From contig JAOTYK010000033.1 of NCBI GenBank assembly GCA_029861955.1, positions 1 to 35,395 of the forward strand: DNA of 35,395 bases, read 5' to 3'. The notes below the pieces were generated by a model. That model was not told the origin of the DNA, did no database searches, and saw only the letters and a list, made by a program, of their open reading frames with translations. Shown here piece after piece: positions 17,126 to 25,793 of the stretch. Each line of letters opens with the position of its first letter. Position 1 is the stretch's first letter. The DNA is from Acidobacteriota bacterium. GTDB lineage: Bacteria; Acidobacteriota; Polarisedimenticolia; Polarisedimenticolales; Polarisedimenticolaceae. Both the position numbers and the translations under genes were made by a program.

Positions 17126-18070
17126 ATGTCTTCCGCACGCGCCCTGCGGCTGGCCGTCTTCGCCGCACTCTGTCTTATCTGGGGAACGACCTGGTCGGTC
17201 ATTCGTGTCGGGCTGGAGGGGATCCCTCCGTTCGCCGGGGTGGCGATCCGCTTTTTCATCGCTGGGGTCCTGCTGGCGTTTCTCGCCAGATTGCTCGGCG
17301 TCCGCATGGGTCGGCTCCCCAACGAACGAACCCTCTGGATCGTCAATGGGGTTCTATCGTTCTGCGTCTCCTACGGGGTGGTCTACTGGGGCGAGCAATG
17401 GGTTCCGTCGGGTCTTGCCGCGGTCCTGTTCGCAACCTACCCGTTATTTGTGTCGATCCTCGGCCACTTCCTGCTTCCCGACGAGCGTCTGGGTTGGGCG
17501 GACGGGGTCGGCGCGTTGGTCGGGTTCACGGGCGTCGCGGTTCTCTATAGCGCGGACTTCGACCAACTCGGGGGCACTCGCGTGCGGGAGGCGTCGTTCG
17601 TCATGCTTCTGGCACCCCTCGCGTCCGCGATCGCCAGTGTCGCGATCAAGCGTTGGGGAAAAGGGATCCATGCCCTTTCACTCACGGCACCGCCGATGAT
17701 CCTGGCGGGCGTGATCATGGGAGTCGTTTCGGCCAGCAGCGAGGATCTCGCGTTGATCCGACTGGACCGCACATCCGTGCTGGCGCTGCTCTACCTGACG
17801 ATCGCGGGCTCCGCGGTCACGTTCACGCTGTACTACTGGCTGCTATCTCGAATGCAGGCGCGTCGGGTCGCGCTGGTGGCGTTCATCGTTCCGGTCATCG
17901 CCGTCTTGATCGGAACGCTACTTGGTGAACCGTTTACCATCGAAGTGGTCGTCGGTTCGCTTCTTGTGGTGAGTGGTGTGGCGGTTGCGGGCTTCAGGTC
18001 TGCGTTGACGCCGAAGGTTCCGAGGCCGCCGCAGCGGTCGTCTGGCTCGACTCCAGGATCGCGATCCTGA
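17126..18070 (+). CDS. EamA/DMT-superfamily transporter
   Basis: Inner-membrane protein of 314 residues with about ten hydrophobic helices in two similar halves (about 5-140 and 150-290), the layout of EamA/RhaT-type drug/metabolite transporters. LCLIWGTTWSVIRVGLEGIP near the N terminus is typical of the first EamA helix. It starts directly after the rmlA stop, so it is co-translated with the dTDP-sugar genes and might move a related metabolite, although the family is broad. The last 77 bp, encoding a proline/serine-rich tail with no helix, overlap the convergent CheX-like gene. Confidence 0.88.
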   Translation: MSSARALRLAVFAALCLIWGTTWSVIRVGLEGIPPFAGVAIRFFIAGVLLAFLARLLGVRMGRLPNERTLWIVNGVLSFCVSYGVVYWGEQWVPSGLAAVLFATYPLFVSILGHFLLPDERLGWADGVGALVGFTGVAVLYSADFDQLGGTRVREASFVMLLAPLASAIASVAIKRWGKGIHALSLTAPPMILAGVIMGVVSASSEDLALIRLDRTSVLALLYLTIAGSAVTFTLYYWLLSRMQARRVALVAFIVPVIAVLIGTLLGEPFTIEVVVGSLLVVSGVAVAGFRSALTPKVPRPPQRSSGSTPGSRS

Positions 18071-18488
18071 TCGGCAGCCCCTCGGAGAAAAGGTGCAGGT
18101 TGCAGCGCTCTTCCATGGCACAGACGGGCGACGTGGCGTCGTCGTGTCGAAGCGGCTTCGGCGCCGAGACCTTACCCGGATCGAAAAACTGTTTCTGGAT
18201 TCCCTTGCCGACGATGCGGGTCAACTCTTCGACCGCGTCTTGCATCTCGTCTTCCGGGATGGTTTCGGAATCGGTTTCGAAGAGCATCGCGGCGGCGTGA
18301 CGGGCGATCTGTGCTGGACACTCAAGGATGATCGCTCCGCGAAAGTCGCCTGAGACCTTCACGTAGCTTGCGAACGCTGCCTGTTCACCGTCCGAACCCG
18401 ATTCCTCGTTCGGCATCAGGCCCAGACCGAGCGTCGTCTTCCAGAGCTCACGACAGCTGTCGAGGATCTGATCGTCTTGCAGCTGCAT
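17994..18488 (-). CDS. CheX-like protein with altered phosphatase motif
   Basis: A 164-residue cytoplasmic protein. The central helix DAVEELTRIVGKGIQK (residues 84-99), preceded by SGDFRGAIILECP, resembles the CheC/CheX family, which dephosphorylate CheY-type receivers. The conserved ExxN of the active helix appears here as E88-L-T-R91: the catalytic asparagine is an arginine, so phosphatase activity is doubtful. The start at 18488 has AGAGGGG six bases upstream and is preferred over the ATG at 18506. Its last 77 bp lie antisense to the EamA gene, within a poorly conserved Ala/Ser/Thr-rich tail. It may bind a receiver domain without acting on it. The family call is moderately sure. Confidence 0.6.
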   Translation of the reverse strand: MQLQDDQILDSCRELWKTTLGLGLMPNEESGSDGEQAAFASYVKVSGDFRGAIILECPAQIARHAAAMLFETDSETIPEDEMQDAVEELTRIVGKGIQKQFFDPGKVSAPKPLRHDDATSPVCAMEERCNLHLFSEGLPIRIAILESSQTTAAAASEPSASTQT

Positions 18489-18661
18489 GGCAACCCCTCT
18501 TCCCATGTCATCGGCAAACGTAATTCAAGGCCCCTGACGCGAAACCTTATCCTGTCCGCGCCTCCATCTCAACCACTTAAGAGACGGCAGGAGGGCCATC
18601 GGGAGGCGGCATTGTATCCTTGCCGGGCGATTCTTGCAGCGCCCGTTTTTGGGAGACCCGG

Positions 18662-20023
18662 ATGCGCCTCGAACCAGCGACGGGATCGGTGTCGGCGGGA
18701 TCGCTCTTTCCCGGGCTCTCGCGGTGGGCCGCATGGGCTCTCCTCGTGCTTTCGTCGCTCTTCCTGGGCGGCTGCGAGGCCACCGATGACCCGGAATCCT
18801 CGCCTCCGCAGGTGGCCATCATCGGCTGGGATGGGGCGACCTGGGCCGTGATGGAGCCGCTACTGCGGGCGGGCCAGCTTCCCAACGTCCAGGCGCTTCT
18901 CGATCGAGGCGGCCGTGGCGTGCTGCTGGCGGAACCACCCCTGCGGTCCCCTGCTCTCTGGACCACCCTCGCCACCGGCTTCCCACCGGCGGATCACGGG
19001 ATCCACGACTTCCAACTCCCGGACCCCCAGACCGGTCTCCCGATCCTGGCAGCGACGATCCACCGGCAGCGTGCCCCTCTCTGGACCATCGCTTCCCGTC
19101 ACGAACGGGAAGTCGGGATGGTCGGTTGGTGGACCACCTGGCCCGCCGAGCCGGTGCACGGCTGGCTCGTCAGCGACCACCTCGCCGACAACCGCTGGGA
19201 TCACTGGGCGAAGCGACCCGATCGCGAGAGTTACCAGTTGACGTTTCCACCGGAGCTCGCGGAATCGTTACGACCCCAGGCGGTTACCGCCCAGGATGTC
19301 ACTCCCGAGACCCTGGCCCACCTGGCAGCGTTCGACCAGCGCGAACGAACCGAGATGATGCTGGCCACACGCCCCGTGATCTTCCACGGCCCCAGCGTCC
19401 TTCGTCACGGCTATGCCACCGACGCCAGCAATGCTCGGTTTGCCGTCGAGCTTCTCGATCGCAACGGGCAGCCGGACCTGTTTGCGACGGTGTTCATCCT
19501 CAGTGACGTCGTGGGACATGTCTTCTGGCATCATCTGGAGCCCGAACAACTTCGAGGCCCCAACCCGGCCGGTGATCGGCTGGCAGAGACGATCCCCAAT
19601 ATCTATCGACAGCTCGACACATGGACCGGGGAGCTGCTGTCACGCCTCTCGCCCGAGACGTTGGTGCTGTTGATCTCGGATCACGGAATGCGCGGGACGG
19701 GTTTCCTTCCGCGACCGGGCCAGAACCCGTCCGGCGATCATCAGCCCGAGGGGATCCTGATCGCCGCGGGTCCCGGTGTCCCGGCCGGGGCCGATCTTGG
19801 CGAGATCCGGCAGCTTGATTTCGCGCCGACGGTCCTGGCCGCTCTGGACCTACCGGTGGCCGAGGATATGCCGGGACGGGTCGTACGGGGACTCCTCGGC
19901 GATCGAACGATCCGGAGTGTGGAGACCCACGGGGACGGGCGCGCCCACTTCGATGTACTGGAGACATCCCCCGCCGAGGAGCGCTACGAGGACCGTCTTC
20001 GTTCCCTCGGCTACATCCAGTAA
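18662..20023 (+). CDS. alkaline-phosphatase-superfamily phosphodiesterase lipoprotein
   Basis: Exported lipoprotein of 453 residues. The signal sequence ends in lipobox LGGC with C38. The catalytic domain has GWDGATW (metal ligand D57), a PALWTTLATGFPPADHGI segment with the threonine expected as nucleophile in type I phosphodiesterase/nucleotide pyrophosphatase relatives, and ISDHGMRGTG with D and H metal ligands. Such enzymes hydrolyse phosphodiesters or transfer phospho-groups; the substrate is open. The ATG at 18662 is preferred (GGGAG upstream). It ends in an LRSLGY motif like the convergent neighbour, with 7 bp between the two stop codons. Confidence 0.88.
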   Translation: MRLEPATGSVSAGSLFPGLSRWAAWALLVLSSLFLGGCEATDDPESSPPQVAIIGWDGATWAVMEPLLRAGQLPNVQALLDRGGRGVLLAEPPLRSPALWTTLATGFPPADHGIHDFQLPDPQTGLPILAATIHRQRAPLWTIASRHEREVGMVGWWTTWPAEPVHGWLVSDHLADNRWDHWAKRPDRESYQLTFPPELAESLRPQAVTAQDVTPETLAHLAAFDQRERTEMMLATRPVIFHGPSVLRHGYATDASNARFAVELLDRNGQPDLFATVFILSDVVGHVFWHHLEPEQLRGPNPAGDRLAETIPNIYRQLDTWTGELLSRLSPETLVLLISDHGMRGTGFLPRPGQNPSGDHQPEGILIAAGPGVPAGADLGEIRQLDFAPTVLAALDLPVAEDMPGRVVRGLLGDRTIRSVETHGDGRAHFDVLETSPAEERYEDRLRSLGYIQ

Positions 20024-20030
20024 AGACCGG

Positions 20031-21377
20031 CTATAGGTACCCCAGCGACTTCAGGCGCGCTCGTTGTTCATCCGTCATCTCGCTCGGTGCCTGAACACGA
20101 GGACGCGGAATCGCGTCGAGCCGTTCCTGCAGCCCCGGCATGGCCGGGTCGACGGACCCGGACTGGAACTCCCCGGGATCGTCGGCGGCGTAGAACGACG
20201 TGTCACCGGTCGAACGACGCATCATCAACGTGCCGGCATCGGTTCGGATCGAATACAGATCGCCACTCCAGAGACTTCCCTCGGCGATCGCCTCTGCCGC
20301 CGACCCCTGACCCAGGACAAACCCCGGCAACGTCGAATCGAGTCCGGCGAAACTCAGCACGGTCGGAGCGATCTCGAGTTGACGCACCCTCTCCGGAGCA
20401 ACCGTCCCCCCGGGGTCTCCCGGCCGCTTGACGATCAGAGGCACGCGGAGCAGCTCGCGATGATGGCTGTGGCCATGCTCGAACCCACCGTGATCCCAGA
20501 ACTCCTCTCCGTGATCGGCCACGACAACGACGAGTGCGTCGTCCCAGCGGCCACGGGCCTCGAGCTCGGACCTCAGACGGCCGAACTGGGCATCGGTGTA
20601 GGCCAACTCGCCGTCGTAGCGAGCGACCAGCGCCTTGCGCTCTCGCTCGTCGAGACGGATCTGACCTCCACGAACTCCGAACACCTGCCCGGCCGAGCCG
20701 AAGCCCGGCGGCACCCGGCGACCCAGGCCGCCTCCGAACTGCCCGTCGTAGGGCGCGGGCGGGTCGTAGCTCAGGTGGGGATCGAAGTAGTGAACGACCA
20801 GGAATGCGGGATCCGAGCCGATCTCGTCGATCCAGTCGATCGCCGCGGTCGTCGTCTCCTCGGCCGATCGTTGCCCGACGTTGCTGGCATCGCTGGTGGC
20901 GAAGTCGTATCGATCGAAGCCGCGATCGAGCGAGGACAGCTCGGGGCTACACCAGATGACGTTGATGAACGCCCCTGTCCGGTAACCGGTCACTTGCAGA
21001 CGCTCCGCCAGCGTCGGAATGTCATCACGGATGGGGAAGGTCGCCCCCTCGTGGCGCCCGGCACCATGCTGATACGGAGGCTCGCCGGTCAGGATCGTCG
21101 CGACGGCCGGCAGGGTCCACGGAGCCTGTGACCAGGCGTTCGAATAGCGGGTTCCGTCCCCTGCGAGCCGGTCTAGATTGGGGGTCGTTATCTCCGAATA
21201 GCCATAGGACGACAGGTGGTCGGCGCGGGTCGTGTCCAGGATCACCAACAGCACATCGCCGGGGGGGGCTGGCGGAGCGGTCGGAGACGCTCCTCCGCTA
21301 CACGCGACCGCCAGCAGCAGCACCCACAGTCCTGCGCCCATGGCGGCTCGGCTCCGGAATCTGCGACCGTTTCTCAT
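20031..21377 (-). CDS. sulfatase-like lipoprotein without formylglycine motif
   Basis: Exported lipoprotein of 448 residues with a lipobox LAVAC (C26) and a sulfatase/AlkP-superfamily domain: LDTTRADHLSSYGY (metal ligand D48), then SQAPWTLPAVATILTG, HYFDPH, and VVADHGEEFWDHGG with metal-binding D and H. Sulfatases proper carry C/S-x-P-x-R for formylglycine; here the equivalent position is T88 in APWTLP, so it is more likely a phosphohydrolase or phospho-transferase-type member. It ends with RLKSLGYL, close to the last residues of the convergent phosphodiesterase. Transcribed alone, divergent from the VWA gene. Confidence 0.88.
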   Translation of the reverse strand: MRNGRRFRSRAAMGAGLWVLLLAVACSGGASPTAPPAPPGDVLLVILDTTRADHLSSYGYSEITTPNLDRLAGDGTRYSNAWSQAPWTLPAVATILTGEPPYQHGAGRHEGATFPIRDDIPTLAERLQVTGYRTGAFINVIWCSPELSSLDRGFDRYDFATSDASNVGQRSAEETTTAAIDWIDEIGSDPAFLVVHYFDPHLSYDPPAPYDGQFGGGLGRRVPPGFGSAGQVFGVRGGQIRLDERERKALVARYDGELAYTDAQFGRLRSELEARGRWDDALVVVVADHGEEFWDHGGFEHGHSHHRELLRVPLIVKRPGDPGGTVAPERVRQLEIAPTVLSFAGLDSTLPGFVLGQGSAAEAIAEGSLWSGDLYSIRTDAGTLMMRRSTGDTSFYAADDPGEFQSGSVDPAMPGLQERLDAIPRPRVQAPSEMTDEQRARLKSLGYL

Positions 21378-21455
21378 CCAAATTCCCTCGACCCCAGGAT
21401 ACGCGAACCGACGTTAGCGGACATCCGACCGGTCCTGTGGTTAGAATGCGAAGCG

Positions 21456-23372
21456 ATGACTGCCCCCGACCCGAGACGTCTCCTGGTTTCCTGCGGGGTC
21501 GTTCTCTGTCTCCTGGGGGCCTGGGTTCCTTCGCTTGGGCAGGGATCCCGTGCCACCGTCTCCCTCAAGGTGACGCTTCTTGGCGAGCCCCTCCTCGAGC
21601 CGACACGATGCAAGTTCTACATCTACGAGCCTGAGAAACGGGAACAGTACCTTGGCTGGGGACACCCCGAGAAGACGGTACGGGTCGAGGCTGGAACCTA
21701 CGACATCGTCGTGCACTACAAGAACGATCTGGTGATCGGCCGACGGACCTTCAAGAAGGTCAACGTCGCAGGCAAGTACGTGGTGAAGGTCGATTTCAAG
21801 TTGGCCGAGGCAGAGCTTCAGTTGGACATCACCCGTGGGGGTGAACCCGCGCCACGATTTGCCGCGCAGTATCAGATCCATGAGGCAGGCAAACGGGGTA
21901 AGCCGCTGACCACCCGTCGCCCCGGCACCACGGTCGTACTGGAGCCCGGCTACTACGACATCGAGGTGAAACTGCGGGACGGGCGTGGCCTGAAGTCCAC
22001 GTGGCTCGAGAACTACCTGATCGAGAATCGGACGAGCGATGCGATCGAGATGGGACTTCCGCCGACACGGTTGACCCTGGAGATCGTCGAGAACGGTCGA
22101 CAGCGGGAGGACTCGGGGGTCAGATTCGCCGTGTTCCGCACGGGTGAATCTCGTCGTCCGTTTCGTGAGGGTCGGTCCGGTGAGCCGCTCGGCCTCCCGG
22201 AAGGTCGCTACGACATCGCGCTCTACGATCGGCAATCCAGTAGACGAGACCCGGTCCGCTGGATTCGCGACCTGGTCGTGCGCGGCGAGACCCGCCGCGA
22301 GGTCGAGCTGAGACCCCAGGCCGCCACACGATTGACGATCAACATCAAGAACGGCGGCCAGAGTCTCGATCGGGGTTGGTTCCACGTCTATCGGGTCGGG
22401 GATCGACGTCGTCCGATCCAGGTGGCGGGCAGCGGTGAGACGATCGAGATCGAAGAGGGCGTCTACGACATCGCCGGTTTCGTCCACGAACAGGGGCTCG
22501 TCGGTGAGCGGTGGCTCCCGGGTCGACGGGTCGCTGGACCGACCGATGTGAACCTGGATCTCCTCCTGGAACCCGCCAGCTTGCAGGTCGATCCGAGCGC
22601 GTCGTCTTCGACCAAGCCCAGAACCAGACGCCGGGAAGTGCTGGTCCTCCTGGACAGTTCTTCGGCCATGGGTGAATCGCTCGGAAACGCATCGCGGCTT
22701 CGCGCCGTCCGCCAGGAACTGATCGATGCGCTCGAAATTCTCGAGAAAGACGACGTGAAGCTGGGTTTGCGGGCCTTCGGAATCGCTCCCGAGTCGCAAC
22801 GGAATTGCCGTGACTCCGCGAGGCTGCTGCCGACGAAGCCGATCGATTTGCGCCGCCTATCGCGAAGCCTCGATCTGCTTCGCCCGGGGGGGTACTCCCC
22901 CATCGCCGACACGCTTCGCCGCGTGGAGGACGACGCCAACAAGGACGCGTACACGATTGTCGTGCTGGTGACCGGCAGCTATGAAAACTGCGGTGGAGAT
23001 CCTTGCGCCGCCGCTGCGCGACTCCTGTATCAGGGCATCGCCAATGAGATTCACGTCGTCGGGGTCGGTCTCGATAAGACACGAACCTCAAACCTGATCT
23101 GCGTCGGTCCGCTTCACACCGTCGATGGTCGACGTCGCCTCCGAACCGAGTTGCGGCGCGTGGCACGTGCCATTCAGGTCGGTAGCGCTGACAGCGTCTC
23201 CGTCTTCCGGCCCGGGGGTGGTGAGTGGATCGTTACCGCCCCTCTGGGTCAACCGATCACCATGGCGGCGGGGCGTTATGACCTGCAGATCCGGAGCGGT
23301 GGCAAGAACTTCCGTTGGAGCGATGTGGAGATTAAAGACCGGCTCGTTGTCCGCGCCGGCGAGCAGCCCTGA
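21456..23372 (+). CDS. secreted VWA-domain protein with 85-residue beta repeats
   Basis: A 638-residue protein with a signal peptide (about 1-29, ending SLGQG). Residues about 33-370 hold four beta-sandwich-like repeats, each with a G-x-YDI motif at Y82, Y167, Y252 and Y337, exactly 85 residues apart. A von Willebrand A domain follows (about 390-580), and a fifth YDL copy (Y608) ends the protein. The VWA metal site is degenerate: DSSSA at 400-404 instead of DxSxS, S481 in place of the threonine, and TGS at 506-508 where an aspartate is expected. The downstream ENCGGDPC segment is kept. Probably a ligand-binding surface or periplasmic protein; the ligand is unknown. The TAGAAT at 21442-21447 just before the start is too close for a normal leader. 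Confidence 0.85.
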   Translation: MTAPDPRRLLVSCGVVLCLLGAWVPSLGQGSRATVSLKVTLLGEPLLEPTRCKFYIYEPEKREQYLGWGHPEKTVRVEAGTYDIVVHYKNDLVIGRRTFKKVNVAGKYVVKVDFKLAEAELQLDITRGGEPAPRFAAQYQIHEAGKRGKPLTTRRPGTTVVLEPGYYDIEVKLRDGRGLKSTWLENYLIENRTSDAIEMGLPPTRLTLEIVENGRQREDSGVRFAVFRTGESRRPFREGRSGEPLGLPEGRYDIALYDRQSSRRDPVRWIRDLVVRGETRREVELRPQAATRLTINIKNGGQSLDRGWFHVYRVGDRRRPIQVAGSGETIEIEEGVYDIAGFVHEQGLVGERWLPGRRVAGPTDVNLDLLLEPASLQVDPSASSSTKPRTRRREVLVLLDSSSAMGESLGNASRLRAVRQELIDALEILEKDDVKLGLRAFGIAPESQRNCRDSARLLPTKPIDLRRLSRSLDLLRPGGYSPIADTLRRVEDDANKDAYTIVVLVTGSYENCGGDPCAAAARLLYQGIANEIHVVGVGLDKTRTSNLICVGPLHTVDGRRRLRTELRRVARAIQVGSADSVSVFRPGGGEWIVTAPLGQPITMAAGRYDLQIRSGGKNFRWSDVEIKDRLVVRAGEQP

Positions 23373-23380
23373 CGTCCGCG

Positions 23381-24304
23381 CTAGCGTTCGATCCAATCGC
23401 GCGGGTGCTTCAGCACATCGACCAACTGGGCTTCCGGACTGCCGGCCTCGGGCTGATAGTTGTAACGCCAGTTCGCCGTCGGCGGTAGGGACATCAGAAT
23501 CGCCTCGGTCCGCCCACCGGTCTCGAGACCGAACAACGTGCCGCGATCGTGGACCAGATTGAACTCGACGTAGCGCCCGCGTCGCAGAAGTTGCCATTCC
23601 CGATGATGCTCGCTCCAGGCCTCGTCGCGACGTCGCTCGACGATCGGTAGGTAGGACGGAAGAAACGCGCGGCCGACACCCTGAACGAACTCGAACACCT
23701 TCTCCAGGTCCTGCTCGAGGTAGTCGAAGAAGATCCCGCCGATCCCACGAGCCTCGTCGCGGTGTGGGCTCCGGAAGTAGCCATCGCACTCGGACTTGAA
23801 GCGCGCGTAGGCGTCATCCCGGTAGTCGTCACATGCCGTCGCAAGTGTCTCGTGAAAATGCCGTGCATCCTCGGCGTACAGGTAATACGGCGTCAGGTCG
23901 GCACCCCCACCGAACCAGCGACGGGCCACACCGTCCTGCCAACCCTCTTCCGCCGCAATCTCCAGATAGCGGACGTTCATGTGGACGGTCGGGATCTGAG
24001 GGCTCCGGGGATGCAGGACCAGGGAGACCCCCGTGGCGAAGAACGGCCCCGGCGACACCTTCAGATGGGCGGCGATCCTGGAGGAGAGCCTCCCCTCGAC
24101 CGCCGAGAGGTTGACGCCACCCTTCTCGAAGACGGCGCCGTCCTCGATCACGCAGGTCAGGCCTCCGCCACCATCGAATTGGGGCGTCTCCGACGCGCTC
24201 CAGCGGTCACGACGAAACCGTGCCTGGCCGTCGGCGCCTTCCAGCCCGACAACGATCGACTCCTGAAGCTTCGAGAAGAACTGCTCGACGATCTTGCGAT
24301 CCAC
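23381..24304 (-). CDS. hemF: oxygen-dependent coproporphyrinogen III oxidase
   Basis: Aerobic haem-synthesis enzyme converting coproporphyrinogen III to protoporphyrinogen IX with O2. The 307 residues carry the HemF hallmarks: VHMNVRYLE, RRWFGGGADLTPYYL, RGIGGIFFDYL and RGRYVEFNLVHDRGTLFGL. The GTG at 24304 is chosen: GGGGGA lies five bases upstream, the protein then begins VDRKIVEQFFSKLQ, as expected for the family, and it falls 14 bp after the M23 gene. An ATG at 24391 would give a non-homologous extension inside that gene. Its presence implies growth with oxygen. The 3' end is 8 bp from the convergent VWA gene. Confidence 0.95.
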   Translation of the reverse strand: MDRKIVEQFFSKLQESIVVGLEGADGQARFRRDRWSASETPQFDGGGGLTCVIEDGAVFEKGGVNLSAVEGRLSSRIAAHLKVSPGPFFATGVSLVLHPRSPQIPTVHMNVRYLEIAAEEGWQDGVARRWFGGGADLTPYYLYAEDARHFHETLATACDDYRDDAYARFKSECDGYFRSPHRDEARGIGGIFFDYLEQDLEKVFEFVQGVGRAFLPSYLPIVERRRDEAWSEHHREWQLLRRGRYVEFNLVHDRGTLFGLETGGRTEAILMSLPPTANWRYNYQPEAGSPEAQLVDVLKHPRDWIER

Positions 24305-24318
24305 CGCGATCCCCCGGC

Positions 24319-25701
24319 TCAGGATCCGAACTTCAGGGTTCCCGGCAACTTGGCGGCGATGCGATTGCGAATCCACGTCGCGTCCCACCATTCCCGCGGA
24401 TTGACCGGGAGTCCATGCAACAGCATGGTGAAGTGAAGATGGTCGCCACCGGCAAGACCGGTCTCTCCGGTTTTGCCGATCACCTCGCCGCGAGCGACCT
24501 GTTGCCCCTCGTCGACGTCGATGCTGGACAGGTGACCGTAGAGACTCATCAGCCCATAGCCGTGATCGATCACGACCGCGTTCCCGTAGATTCCAAAGTA
24601 ACGGGCGAGGACAACGGTACCGTTGTTGGCTGCCTGAAGTTCGGCCTGTCGCGTCGACGCGAGATCGAATCCAAGATGGTCCTGCTGGTCGACGTCGGCA
24701 CCGTTGTAGACGTAGGTGCGTCGATCGGCGAAGCTCGATCGCACCTGTGCGTTACGCATCTGCATGAACACCTTCGCCCACGGGAAATCTTCCTGCGATT
24801 TCGCCGCCAGCTCGACCAACGTCTGAGCGTTCTTCTGACGCAAGTCCCCGTTGATCATCAGGTAGTTCTCGAGCAGCCCGCCCTGATCCTTGAGCTCGGG
24901 GGTCTGATCCATGATCGCCGGCACAACCTTGGCCAGGAACCGATCGTTCAGCAGGATCGAATCGTTGCGGAATGGGCGCTTGTTGTACTGCTCGACAAAC
25001 CGCCGGGTCGACTGGTTGCCAACGATATCTAGGGCTATCAACCGGATCCGCGAGTCGTCGTCATGATCGAAGGGTGCGGCAAACAACGCAAATCGCTCAT
25101 CGGGTTCGCCGCCCGGCAACGGATAGCCGGGGAAAAACCAATCGCCGGCCTGCACGCCGTCGCGAATCGACGTCTCACCCACTCGATAGACCACTGCCTC
25201 GCTCCCACCCTGACTCACGTAGGTGCGACTGGACGTGATCGAGATCTGTGGCGGACGCAACATGACCGGTAGATCGAGAGTTTCGACGACCGCCTCGGGC
25301 CTGGAGAGCCACGCGACGGCCGGCTCGGCCGTGACGCGGAGGGTCGCTTGCCCTTCGCGTAATTGCTCCTGATGATCGCTTCCAACCGACAGCGTCAGAT
25401 CGGCTCGCGGCGTTCGGTCGCCCCAGAATCGCCATGGCTCCCGTGGGACATAGGACTTCTCGTCCAGTAACACGACGGTCTCGTCCTGGATCAACTCGAC
25501 GCGGAAACGATTCAGTCCACGGGACGGCTCGCTGACCGCGACGGTGACCTCGGTGCTACGACCGATCCCGGGTGTCGCGGTCTCGAGAGTCACCTGCGGG
25601 GGAGGCCCACTCCGACAGGAGCTGACGCCGAGGAAGACGATTCCACCGACGATCACGAGGAACAGGATTCGTTTTAGCCAGCGTGGACGCTCACGAGCCA
25701 T
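24319..25701 (-). CDS. M23-family peptidoglycan endopeptidase lipoprotein
   Basis: A 460-residue envelope protein that probably cleaves peptidoglycan cross-links. The N-terminal hydrophobic segment ends at a cysteine (VSSC, residue 29), so it is a likely lipoprotein. About 250 residues of beta-rich, Ig-like sequence precede the C-terminal LytM/M23 domain. Zinc ligands are complete: H342 and D346 in HLGFD, H423 in HLH, with catalytic-type H421. The family motif GNAVVIDHGYGLMSLYGHL is intact, so this looks active rather than a degenerate activator like NlpD. First gene of a pair with hemF, divergent from the lytic transglycosylase. Confidence 0.93.
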   Translation of the reverse strand: MARERPRWLKRILFLVIVGGIVFLGVSSCRSGPPPQVTLETATPGIGRSTEVTVAVSEPSRGLNRFRVELIQDETVVLLDEKSYVPREPWRFWGDRTPRADLTLSVGSDHQEQLREGQATLRVTAEPAVAWLSRPEAVVETLDLPVMLRPPQISITSSRTYVSQGGSEAVVYRVGETSIRDGVQAGDWFFPGYPLPGGEPDERFALFAAPFDHDDDSRIRLIALDIVGNQSTRRFVEQYNKRPFRNDSILLNDRFLAKVVPAIMDQTPELKDQGGLLENYLMINGDLRQKNAQTLVELAAKSQEDFPWAKVFMQMRNAQVRSSFADRRTYVYNGADVDQQDHLGFDLASTRQAELQAANNGTVVLARYFGIYGNAVVIDHGYGLMSLYGHLSSIDVDEGQQVARGEVIGKTGETGLAGGDHLHFTMLLHGLPVNPREWWDATWIRNRIAAKLPGTLKFGS

Positions 25702-25777
25702 GGTGCAGCCTCAGATGTGAAACAGGGACGACCATTTCACTATAGCACCGGCCTCCGGACTGAAGAGTTCACAAAAC

Positions 25778-25793
25778 CCCCGAACAATCGGGG
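25778..25793. promoter_or_regulatory. small dyad in the divergent M23/lytic transglycosylase promoter region
   Basis: CCCCGA (25778-25783) and TCGGGG (25788-25793) form a perfect 6-bp inverted repeat around ACAA. It lies in the 147-bp gap between two divergently transcribed peptidoglycan-active genes, where a shared operator would be expected. A TAGAAT at 25821-25826 could be the -10 box for the plus-strand gene, but no good -35 is seen. Confidence 0.3.

Noticed and set aside
20064-21131. 355-codon plus-strand frame opposite the sulfatase-like gene
   Set aside because: Its product has no family motifs while the opposite strand has full AlkP-superfamily motifs and a lipobox.
20031-21377. Classical formylglycine sulfatase
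   Set aside because: The C/S-x-P-x-R motif is absent; the segment reads APWTLP, so sulfatase activity is not supported.
21441-22799. 452-codon minus-strand frame opposite the VWA gene
   Set aside because: The plus-strand frame has a signal peptide, 85-residue repeats and a VWA domain; the antisense frame has none.
24305-24391. ATG-started N-terminal extension of HemF
   Set aside because: It overlaps the M23 gene by 73 bp and the extra residues are unlike HemF; the GTG at 24304 has a good ribosome site.
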